From: Verrucomicrobia bacterium UBA2970 | GTDB taxonomy: Bacteria; Verrucomicrobiota; Verrucomicrobiia; Limisphaerales; AAA164-E04 | Reading direction: 5' to 3' | DNA: 6,525 nt | Assembly: GCA_002348345.1 (NCBI GenBank) | Contig: DEAY01000270.1 | Location: forward strand, 1-6,525 | In this document: positions 1-6,156 of the stretch, piece by piece | Position numbering within the stretch: position 1 is the stretch's first letter | How the letters are laid out: every line of letters begins with the position of its first letter | The notes under the pieces: generated by a model | What the model was told of the DNA's origin: nothing | The model's input: only the letters and a program-made list of their open reading frames with translations | Databases searched by the model: none | Made by a program: the position numbers and the translations under genes

Positions 1-10
1 TGCGGAAGTA

Positions 11-36
11 CCGGGCCGGAAACGCCTGAAGCCCGG
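11..36 (-). terminator. Hairpin 2 bases past the DUF1592 stop, possible terminator
   Basis: A 6-bp perfect stem (CCGGGC at 11-16 with GCCCGG at 31-36) encloses a 14-base loop and begins two bases after the TAA stop of the DUF1592 gene on the minus strand. No U-tract follows, so it is not a classical intrinsic terminator. It could instead mark a Rho-dependent end or protect the mRNA 3' end. A 6-bp GC stem can occur by chance at this GC content. Confidence 0.3.
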
Positions 37-38
37 GG

Positions 39-2630
39 TTAGTTCCGGAAGGTCTTGCTCAGGATGAGGTCGAGCATGAGGTCCCGGAAGCCTTCTTTCT
101 CGGCAAGATTCATGAGGACGATGAGCCCCAGCTCCTTGCGCTCGGCGTAGTTGGGGATCCTGCCGGTGGCGTAGGTCATGAGCTTTTCCGAGAGGCAGAG
201 GCCGAAGGAATCGACGTTCTCTACCAGCCAGGCCTTCAACTCGGTCACGTCCTTGATCTTCGTGCCGTCGGGAAGCACGCCGGAGGGGTCGATCTTCTTC
301 TTGGACTTGGGCCAGACGTCCCGCCACCGGCCCACTGGGTCGTAGTTTTCGAGGACGAAGCCCACTGGGTCGATGCGCTTGTGGCAGCCCGCGCAGGTGG
401 AATCTTTCGTATGGGCGGCCAGCAGCTCTCTGGGCGTGGTAGCGCCGCGGACGTCCGGGGTCAGCGCGGGGACGTTTGCAGGAGGTTTCGGCGGGGGGCG
501 TCCGATGATGTTCTCCAAGACCCAGGCGCCCCGGAGCACGGGCTGGGTGTCGACCCCGTTGGCCGTGGCCATCATCACTGCGGATTGCCCCAGTAGCCCG
601 CCGAACCGTCCCCCCCGTGGAAAGGACACCCGATGCACCGTATTCCCCTTCTTCGGATCCACCCCCGTCTTCAATTCATAAACGTTTTTCGCCAATCGCC
701 CCGAAGTCCAGGTAAAGTCGGGATCGATGAAATCCATCATCGGACGATTCTCGTTGAGCATTTCGAAGAAGAAATGCTCCACCTCCAACCGGGCGCTCTC
801 CGCGTCTTTCGCCGAAAACTTAAACTTCGGGTCCGGCATGATTTCAGATAAGTTTCGGGTATCGAGCCATTGTCCGGTGAAATGGACACAGAACGGCGAT
901 TCCGCCTGTCGAGGCATGAGGCGGATGGCCTCGGCCCGGAGCACGCCCGGATCGCTGAGACGACCCAAGTTCGCCATCTTCCGGAGTCGCTCATCGGGAG
1001 GGCCGCTCGTCAGGAAATACGCCAACCGAGTTCCCAGATCATGGTCGTCAAGTGGCCCCTCGGAGAGACATCGGTAAAGGAATCTCGGTGAGATGAGCGC
1101 ATTGCGCACCACCAGATGCATCGCTTCATCCGCAGAGCGCCCCGATTCAATATGGCGATCGTGAAGTTCCAGATAGGTCGCCAGCGTTGCCTCATCCACG
1201 GGCCGTCGGAAGGCTTGGGTGAGAAAACGGCGGATGATGTCTCGAGGCGCCGATTCTCCCCCGGCCAAACGGTGCTTCAATCGGCGACTCTCCCGCTCAC
1301 GCGGTCCCTCGACCGGACGCCGCGGTCCTTCCATCGAGAAGCCATGGAGTTCCAACGCTGGTCCGCGCTCGAAGACCTCAAAGATGACGGTTTCGGCATA
1401 GAGGACTGGATTACCCCGAATTCGTTTCAGCATCTGATCGCGATGCCCTTGGGTGAGCTCAAGTAACTCCCCACCGGTGAGCAAGGCCTTCACCCGATCC
1501 CACCCGACACCGCCCCGGAACCCCTGGGCCTTTCCCTCGACCATGGCATGCCATGCGGCCAAGTAGCCCGGCGTCTCCTGGTCCCGCGCCTCGAAATAAG
1601 CGATCAGTTCCTCCTTGTCCTCACGATCACTGTCGAGGACAGCGTCGGCCCAGAGGATCACCGGGGTCTGCCCTTCATAGAGCTCGGCGTCGAATTGAAA
1701 CGAGGTCGGCGACTCGCTCGTCACCTCGATTTCTTGAAGCAAGCGAAGCTGGGTATGAGGGATACTGTCTCGACTCTCCACATCCCGCGCGAAGACCTTG
1801 ACCCGCATCGCTTGTCCCTCAACTGAGGGTCGGTAGCTCGAGAGTTGCAGCGTCAAGGTGTAAAGGCCCGAACGCGGGGCCTCGATTCGGCTGGGCCAGG
1901 TCGCGCTTCGGAAGATGGGGTCGCTCCTCATCCCCAGCCGCATCGCCCCATCAACCAGTTTCCCCGAGGAGTAGCTCATCGCAAAATCCTTGGCATCGGC
2001 GACTTGGCGCTGGCTTTTCGAAGCCGGACGTTGAACTGGAAACACTTGATCCGCCAAGAGTTGCGCCGTGTCGCGATAGGCCTGCAACAAGGGAAGCGAT
2101 AACACAAGCCCTTGGCCAAGGTTATCGAACCCATGGTGTTCCCGATCCACCGGAAATCCCGCGGGCAACTCGAACTCGTGGGTCCCGAACAACGATTGAA
2201 GGGTGGCTCGATACTCCCTTTGGTTCAGCCGTCGAGCGGGTGTCCCCCCGATGGGAATTCGACGGCTCAAGACCCCGTCAATCCACGCCATCACACCCCG
2301 CCGCTCCGGATCCGTCGGTTGAGGGTGCTTACTGGGCGGCATGACCTCAGATCCCACCACTTTGAGAACCCGCTCCCACAACAAAAGATCCGAGGACAAA
2401 CGCTCTGAGGACGCCCCCTCCTTCACTTGAGCGAGATTGAGCTCGACCCCACCCTTTTGGGTATCGGCATCATGGCAATCAAGACAGTAGGATTCGAAAA
2501 ACTCCCGAGGCACCGGCGGCACCGAATCCGCCCTTGAGGGGATTGAGGGTAGCCCTCCCAGAAGAACGACCACCGCCAGGAGGCGAAGCGTGTTCCCCCG
2601 TCTTCTCCGGCCACGTGACGAACCAATCAA
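39..2630 (-). CDS. DUF1592-type secreted di-haem cytochrome c (PSCyt1/DUF1587/DUF1595/DUF1592/DUF1588/DUF1585)
   Basis: This 863-residue protein has an N-terminal Sec-type signal: a basic stretch, a hydrophobic core at residues 16-28 and a likely cut near SRA/DS at 34-35. A PSCyt1-like cytochrome c domain follows, with haem motif CLDCH at 49-53 and a candidate axial Met in 'EVMPP' (Met97). Next comes DUF1587 (RRLNQREYRATL, from about 133), a beta-rich stretch at about 240-332, DUF1595 (about 463-525) and DUF1592 (about 530-655). DUF1588 (about 675-772) has a second haem motif, CAGCH, at 746-750 and the conserved 'RPPPKPPANVPAL'. DUF1585 ends the protein. The complete domain series indicates full length. 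Its role is unknown; two haems imply periplasmic electron transfer or redox chemistry. The start is TTG, overlapping the DUF1552 stop by 4 bases. The next in-frame alternative (GTG, residue 20) would destroy the signal peptide, and the first internal ATG is Met97. It is almost certainly co-transcribed with the DUF1552 gene. Confidence 0.95.
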   Translation of the reverse strand: MIGSSRGRRRRGNTLRLLAVVVLLGGLPSIPSRADSVPPVPREFFESYCLDCHDADTQKGGVELNLAQVKEGASSERLSSDLLLWERVLKVVGSEVMPPSKHPQPTDPERRGVMAWIDGVLSRRIPIGGTPARRLNQREYRATLQSLFGTHEFELPAGFPVDREHHGFDNLGQGLVLSLPLLQAYRDTAQLLADQVFPVQRPASKSQRQVADAKDFAMSYSSGKLVDGAMRLGMRSDPIFRSATWPSRIEAPRSGLYTLTLQLSSYRPSVEGQAMRVKVFARDVESRDSIPHTQLRLLQEIEVTSESPTSFQFDAELYEGQTPVILWADAVLDSDREDKEELIAYFEARDQETPGYLAAWHAMVEGKAQGFRGGVGWDRVKALLTGGELLELTQGHRDQMLKRIRGNPVLYAETVIFEVFERGPALELHGFSMEGPRRPVEGPRERESRRLKHRLAGGESAPRDIIRRFLTQAFRRPVDEATLATYLELHDRHIESGRSADEAMHLVVRNALISPRFLYRCLSEGPLDDHDLGTRLAYFLTSGPPDERLRKMANLGRLSDPGVLRAEAIRLMPRQAESPFCVHFTGQWLDTRNLSEIMPDPKFKFSAKDAESARLEVEHFFFEMLNENRPMMDFIDPDFTWTSGRLAKNVYELKTGVDPKKGNTVHRVSFPRGGRFGGLLGQSAVMMATANGVDTQPVLRGAWVLENIIGRPPPKPPANVPALTPDVRGATTPRELLAAHTKDSTCAGCHKRIDPVGFVLENYDPVGRWRDVWPKSKKKIDPSGVLPDGTKIKDVTELKAWLVENVDSFGLCLSEKLMTYATGRIPNYAERKELGLIVLMNLAEKEGFRDLMLDLILSKTFRN

Positions 2631-3886
2631 CGAAGCAAATGGTTGAGATTACGGGTCGCGTTGGAGAAGCGATCCGATTCAAGCCCCATCTGTTGCATGA
2701 GACTGAGGTAAAGATCCCCCAACAGAGGCGCCCCCGGAGCTTTTCGGTCCGCAGCGATGTGTTGCCCGTGTCGAAATCCTCCCCCCGCCACCAAGGTCGG
2801 CAAGTTTGAGTTGGCATGCCGACTCGAATCCCCCATGCCGGTCCCGAGGAGAACAATCGTCTGATCCAGAAGAGGCCGGCCCTCGGCATCGGTTTTCCTT
2901 TTCAGGTGAGTCAGAAAACGCTCGAAACACCGCATGTGCTCGGTCTCCACCTTGATCAAATCAGCGATCGCATCGGGATCATTGCCGTGGTGGGACAAGG
3001 CATGATAGCCCGCCCTGAGTGTGTGGCCATCGATCGTGAAGACCTGGCCCAATCCGCCGATGAAGAGACTGATGACCCGGGTTGATTCCGTTTCCAAAGC
3101 CAACGCCATCAAATCATACATGATCGTCTCAGCCTCCAGTTGAAGCGTCGGGGAGAGAGGATCATAATCGGGAAGCCGGTAATCGGTTTCCGGAATCGGT
3201 TCGTGGACCGTCCTGATTTGATGGGCCAACCGGGTTTCAACGTCGCGCACCGAGTCGAAATACTCACTGAGCTTCTTTCGGTCAGCGGCCGAAACCCTGC
3301 GCTGCAGTCGTTTCGCATCCTCGATGACCCCATCGAGCGCACTATGCCCCGAGCGCAGCAAATACTCACGACGCGCCCGGTCTTCCGGCGAGGTAAAAAG
3401 CTTTCGATAGAGGACCGAGGGACGCAGGATCATGGGGAGCGCCACTCCCTGACGGGTGTGGCTCATCGTCCGGCTCGCCTTCCCGGCACTGAGCTGCAGG
3501 GAAGGAAAACGGGTCTCACCACCGATCTCGTCCGCGACTTGTTGGTCCAGGGAATAGTGATTGGGGGACTGGCCGCAAAGGAAATTGTTCCAAGCGCCAT
3601 GACCATTGGGAGCCCGGTGGTCGAGTCCCGAGAACACCGTGAAATCATCGCGATGGGCGGCAAGAGGTTTAAGGAGCGTCGAGAGCTCATAGTCCGCGCC
3701 GGCCTGCTCTGGAAAGAAAGCCCCCTGGTAAAACCCAAGGTAAGTTCCCACACAGACCATGCGGCGCGCCTTCACCAACCGGCCCCGTCCCGAATCGACG
3801 GCTGCGAACGATTCCAAGGCCGGCAGGGCCAGGGAGACGCCCGCGGCTTTGAGAAAACGACGGCGGTCGGACATCGGGGGGTTCAT
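2627..3886 (-). CDS. DUF1552 family protein, Tat-exported
   Basis: This 419-residue protein has the usual DUF1552 length and sequence pattern. The N-terminus carries a twin-arginine motif, RRRFLK (residues 8-13), then a hydrophobic stretch ending near LESFAA, so it is probably folded and cofactor-loaded before Tat export. Recognisable family blocks are 'FSGLDH' and 'GHGAWNNFLCG' (85-105), 'SLDQQVADEIG' (112-122), the 'EDAKRLQRRV..DRKKLSEYFDSVRDVE' helical region (189-217), 'YHALSHHGND' (294-303) and 'LGTGMGDSSRHANSNLPTLVAGG' (347-369). As I recall, the family is assigned to the alkaline phosphatase/sulfatase-like fold group. The conserved His and Asp residues (His295, His299, His300, Asp353, His357) could bind metal, but no substrate is known. 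It precedes and overlaps the DUF1592 cytochrome gene. The ATG at 3886 is annotated; a second ATG at 3874 (MSDRRR) is equally plausible. No Shine-Dalgarno sequence precedes either one. Confidence 0.95.
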   Translation of the reverse strand: MNPPMSDRRRFLKAAGVSLALPALESFAAVDSGRGRLVKARRMVCVGTYLGFYQGAFFPEQAGADYELSTLLKPLAAHRDDFTVFSGLDHRAPNGHGAWNNFLCGQSPNHYSLDQQVADEIGGETRFPSLQLSAGKASRTMSHTRQGVALPMILRPSVLYRKLFTSPEDRARREYLLRSGHSALDGVIEDAKRLQRRVSAADRKKLSEYFDSVRDVETRLAHQIRTVHEPIPETDYRLPDYDPLSPTLQLEAETIMYDLMALALETESTRVISLFIGGLGQVFTIDGHTLRAGYHALSHHGNDPDAIADLIKVETEHMRCFERFLTHLKRKTDAEGRPLLDQTIVLLGTGMGDSSRHANSNLPTLVAGGGFRHGQHIAADRKAPGAPLLGDLYLSLMQQMGLESDRFSNATRNLNHLLR

Positions 3887-3897
3887 CTTGAGGGCAG

Positions 3898-3925
3898 ATC
3901 ATACCCCCAAGAACAAAGCGGACAA
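3898..3925 (-). promoter_or_regulatory. Putative sigma70-type promoter of the DUF1552-DUF1592 operon
   Basis: Read on the minus strand, a TTGTCC -35 element (3920-3925; 4 of 6 matches to TTGACA) is followed by a 16-base spacer. A TATGAT -10 element (3898-3903; 5 of 6 matches to TATAAT) comes next. It lies only 11 bases before the ATG at 3886, so a start site about 7 bases past the -10 would leave a leader of about 4-5 bases. Spacing and match quality are reasonable, but the call rests on consensus alone. Confidence 0.4.
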
Positions 3926-3951
3926 GCACAACAAGGGTTGAACTTTCAGTC

Positions 3952-3988
3952 GGAGACGGGCCACCCGGTTCACGCAGGACCGCTCTCC
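3952..3988 (-). other. Imperfect inverted repeat after the pseudopilin gene
   Basis: On the minus strand, GGAGA and CGG (3980-3988, with a one-base bulge at 3983) can pair with CCG and TCTCC (3952-3959). The pairing encloses a 20-base loop that itself contains a small CGGG-TGG-CCCG hairpin. It sits about 36 bases after the pseudopilin stop and before the candidate DUF1552 promoter, so it could end the pseudopilin transcript. No U-tract follows, and the stem is imperfect. The rest of the gap between the two genes shows nothing else convincing apart from the candidate promoter. Confidence 0.2.
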
Positions 3989-4024
3989 TCCAAGGTCATG
4001 GTCAACCCAGCCGTCCCCTTTCGC

Positions 4025-4717
4025 CTACCACCAAAGTTGCCGGCGGGTTGAGCCGAAGCGGAACTTCATTTCGGCAAACGGACGCCAGCGAACGCTCCCA
4101 TCGAGATAGAGAAAGTTACCCCCTGCCGGACGCTGGTTCTCCAAGTGACTGGTTCGGATGTGAGGCACGGTCGAAGCGGGAACCTTGGTGAAATTGGTGT
4201 CTTTTTCCGAGAGAATCCAGTCAAAGGCCACTTCGGTATTGGAAGGGTCGCGATGGTTGAGTGACGTCAAATACCGGGTGTCGGGATCCGTCAAGGGAGG
4301 GGGCCCTTTGCGCTTGATGAGCCAGATATAGCTCGTCACCCGGTTGATGGGACTGAACTCCCACCAGAGATCGACATCTTTGACGCTTGAGGACGGACAG
4401 TAGAGGATCTGTCGCTCGGCCCCCGCATCGGTGATGATATCCGCGGTGGGAAGGGGAACATCCCAAAGCCAACCGTTGCCTCCCGAGGGATGGCTTGGAA
4501 GCTTGTTGTCATTCTCAAGTCCATACATCTCAAAGGCAAGGCCCACCTGACGGAGGTTGCTGAGACATTTCGCACGCCGGGCGCGCTCCTTCGCTTTCGA
4601 CAGGGCGGGAAGAAGCATTCCCGCGAGGATCGCGATCACGGCGATCACCACCAGGAGTTCGATCAAGGTAAACCCCCGTCCCACCCATTCGGCTTTCACC
4701 CTTTTGACTTGCCGCAT
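4025..4717 (-). CDS. Type II/IV pseudopilin with prepilin N-methylation site and H-X9-DG-like C-terminus
   Basis: With the start at 4717 this is a 230-residue protein. A 15-residue basic leader ends in Gly15, followed by the prepilin peptidase/methylation motif FTLIELLVVIAVIAILAG, with Glu20 as the conserved Glu+5. The hydrophobic helix runs to about residue 40 and continues into 'LLPALSKAKERARRAKC.SNLRQ', typical of Verrucomicrobia pseudopilins. The C-terminus has 'GGNFLYLDGSVRW' (199-211), the DG block of the processing-associated H-X9-DG domain. The nearest upstream His (191) is 14 residues before the DG, not 9. Pseudopilins are cut on the cytoplasmic face by a prepilin peptidase and assembled into short fibres, as in type II secretion. 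No secretion-machine gene is visible, so this is one of the orphan copies common in these phyla. An ATG at 4762 would give 245 residues with a longer, acidic leader. It has a weak GGGAAAAG upstream, but the short basic leader is more typical. Confidence 0.9.
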   Translation of the reverse strand: MRQVKRVKAEWVGRGFTLIELLVVIAVIAILAGMLLPALSKAKERARRAKCLSNLRQVGLAFEMYGLENDNKLPSHPSGGNGWLWDVPLPTADIITDAGAERQILYCPSSSVKDVDLWWEFSPINRVTSYIWLIKRKGPPPLTDPDTRYLTSLNHRDPSNTEVAFDWILSEKDTNFTKVPASTVPHIRTSHLENQRPAGGNFLYLDGSVRWRPFAEMKFRFGSTRRQLWW

Positions 4718-4864
4718 GCTCACACTCGATTCGCATTCGTCGGCCGAATCGTAACAACCCATTCAATGCTTTTCCCGATCATGAATCTCGGCTGTCGGCG
4801 GATCTCACAGTTCTGCCACTTCTAAATCGAGGCCGGCTCACAGAGTCTGATCCTCATTGCCCCC

Positions 4865-4891
4865 CCTTCCTCCGAAATACGGAACGGAAGG
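4865..4891 (-). terminator. Bulged stem-loop downstream of the SGNH hydrolase gene, possible terminator
   Basis: CCTTCC and TCCG (4865-4874) pair with CGGA (4880-4883) and GGAAGG (4886-4891). This gives 10 bp with a 2-base bulge and a 5-base loop. It lies about 40 bases past the SGNH hydrolase stop and before the pseudopilin gene, where a transcript end is expected. A G-run rather than a U-run follows on the minus strand, so classical intrinsic termination is doubtful. I see nothing else convincing in the gap between the pseudopilin start and 4930, including no clear promoter. Confidence 0.4.
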
Positions 4892-4930
4892 CTCCCGGGA
4901 AAACCAACCCCTCCCTTCGGACCGTCCGCC

Positions 4931-5989
4931 TCACCGCCGCCTGGCCTCCCAGGCAATGGTCGTGGCCTCCCCATCGACCTTCGCCGTCACCTCTCCCCGG
5001 ATCCGGCCCGCCTTCACCGTCCCCGTGAAGTCGTAGGTCATGTAACCGCCCTGCGGGCGATCGCGCACAATTTGAAAGTGCAGATGATCCTTGAAACGCC
5101 CGCCTGATTCAAAGGCCAGTTCCCGATCTGGACCCATCTTGATCCATCCATCGAGCATCGCACGATCGGTCCGGAGATTCATCCTCGCCTCGGACATCCC
5201 GTTGGGTCCCTCGATCTCAAAGGTCCAATCGCCCGCCACCGCGGCCGGCTCGATCTCAATGGGAGCGTCCCCGAGATGTTTCGAAACAAACGATTCAATG
5301 GCATTCGCCCAGACCCCATAACCAGCGGTTGAGAGATGGAGAGAGTCGGGCATGATCGAAGGGGAAATCACACCATCATCACCGAGGAACGAAGCACCGA
5401 TATCGCGGTAAAAAACAGACTTTCCGTCGTGCAACCGGCTGATCGCCTGGTTCACCTGAAGGATCTTGCCACGCTGCGGATTAAACTCCATGCCCCGGGG
5501 GAAAATCGCGAGGAGAAGGAGTTTCGTCTTCGGAATGCTGCTACGAAGTTTCGCGACGACGGCTCGCACACCGTCGACCATTTCGGTGGCGGTATTCCGA
5601 TCGTCTTTCGAGTTGTTGGTGCCGATCATGATCACCGCAACCTTGGGATGGATTCCCTCGAGGTTCCCGTGGTCGAGACGCCATAGGACGTGCTGGGTTC
5701 GGTCGCCTCCAATGCCCAGGTTGAGGGCCTTTCGATGAGCGTAGTACGATTCCCACACGAGTCGTCCCCGGCGCTCCCATCCCTCAGTGATCGAATCCCC
5801 AATGAATACGAGATCGATCTGATCCTGGTTGGCCTGGACCCGCTCGTTGAACGAACGATGGCGTTCCATCCACGACCCCTCGCGAGGCACCGGCGTAACA
5901 GCCGAATGGGTTGCCGCTTGCCCGATCACCAACGCCGTCTGCAAGCTGCACAGGACGCCTAGTAGCATTCTTTGAGACCACAGGTTCAT
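4931..5989 (-). CDS. Secreted SGNH/GDSL hydrolase with beta-rich C-terminal domain
   Basis: This 352-residue protein has an N-terminal signal peptide with hydrophobic core LLGVLCSLQTALVIG and a likely cut near GQA/AT at 26. The SGNH domain spans about 40-240. Block I is 'FIGDSITEGW' with nucleophile Ser66; block II is 'NLGIGGDRTQ' with oxyanion Gly94 or Gly95; block III is 'IGTNNS' with Asn125; block V is 'PDSLHLS' with Asp215 and His218. All four SGNH residues are present, so it should be active. The block spacing resembles the platelet-activating-factor acetylhydrolase-like branch, whose bacterial members often remove acetyl groups from carbohydrates. Residues about 250-352 form a separate segment rich in predicted beta strands ('AGDWTFEIEG', 'LDGWIKM', 'YDFTGTVKAGRIRGEV'), and I cannot name its family. 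The start is the ATG at 5989 with no Shine-Dalgarno sequence; Met8 is an alternative that keeps the signal. The substrate is not shown by the sequence. Confidence 0.93.
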   Translation of the reverse strand: MNLWSQRMLLGVLCSLQTALVIGQAATHSAVTPVPREGSWMERHRSFNERVQANQDQIDLVFIGDSITEGWERRGRLVWESYYAHRKALNLGIGGDRTQHVLWRLDHGNLEGIHPKVAVIMIGTNNSKDDRNTATEMVDGVRAVVAKLRSSIPKTKLLLLAIFPRGMEFNPQRGKILQVNQAISRLHDGKSVFYRDIGASFLGDDGVISPSIMPDSLHLSTAGYGVWANAIESFVSKHLGDAPIEIEPAAVAGDWTFEIEGPNGMSEARMNLRTDRAMLDGWIKMGPDRELAFESGGRFKDHLHFQIVRDRPQGGYMTYDFTGTVKAGRIRGEVTAKVDGEATTIAWEARRR

Positions 5990-6054
5990 CGCCCGAACAT
6001 GCCTGGCGTTTGGTCGAATGCAAGCCTGTCTGAGGAAAACACGACCGTAGCGAT

Positions 6055-6071
6055 TGACTCATATCGAGTCA
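6055..6071. repeat. Short perfect inverted repeat TGACTC-N5-GAGTCA
   Basis: TGACTC (6055-6060) and GAGTCA (6066-6071) form a perfect 6-bp dyad around ATATC. It lies 66 bases upstream of the SGNH hydrolase start, a position that suits a dimeric regulator site. It directly abuts a second, GC-rich hairpin. It could equally be part of a transcript-end structure for the BNR gene. Confidence 0.35.
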
Positions 6072-6097
6072 CCCCGGCGGAAGAAAAGGAGCCGGGG
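6072..6097 (-). terminator. GC-rich hairpin between the BNR and SGNH genes, possible terminator
   Basis: CCCCGGC (6072-6078) pairs with GCCGGGG (6091-6097) in a perfect 7-bp stem around a 12-base, purine-rich loop on the plus strand. It lies about 60 bases past the stop of the BNR protein gene. No U-tract follows on the minus strand, where the adjacent TGACTC dyad comes next. It may end the BNR transcript or stabilise it. The rest of the gap from 5990 to 6156 shows no gene and no convincing promoter. Confidence 0.35.
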
Positions 6098-6156
6098 GCA
6101 AGGGAAGTCGTTGACACCAACCAATGGCACCGACAGGGAGAGGGAATACCGGCCAG

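Noticed and set aside
331..372. 12-base direct repeat CCCACTGGGTCG at 331-342 and 361-372
   Set aside because: It encodes the two DPVG units of the conserved DUF1588 motif DPVGF...YDPVG, so protein constraint explains it.
1116..1466. 116-codon plus-strand frame opposite the cytochrome gene
   Set aside because: It is antisense to the confirmed cytochrome with no domain, signal or upstream ribosome site.
2479..2889. 136-codon frame on the minus strand across the DUF1552/cytochrome junction
   Set aside because: It is an out-of-frame shadow of two confirmed genes with no recognisable motifs.
3935..4008. Long-range inverted repeat GGGTTGA (3935-3941) and TCAACCC (4002-4008)
   Set aside because: The arms are only 7 bases and are 60 bases apart; better local pairings compete, so it is probably chance.
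3140..4051. 303-codon open frame on the plus strand opposite the DUF1552 gene
   Set aside because: It lies almost wholly antisense to a gene with clear family motifs, its translation shows no domain or signal, and long antisense frames are common at this GC content.
4720..4782. 20-codon upstream ORF ending 2 bases before the preferred pseudopilin ATG
   Set aside because: No good ribosome site, composition or motif supports it; it overlaps the alternative pseudopilin N-terminus and is easily due to chance.
6111..6116. Perfect TTGACA -35 hexamer on the plus strand
   Set aside because: No -10 element lies at 16-18 bases, and no plus-strand gene follows.
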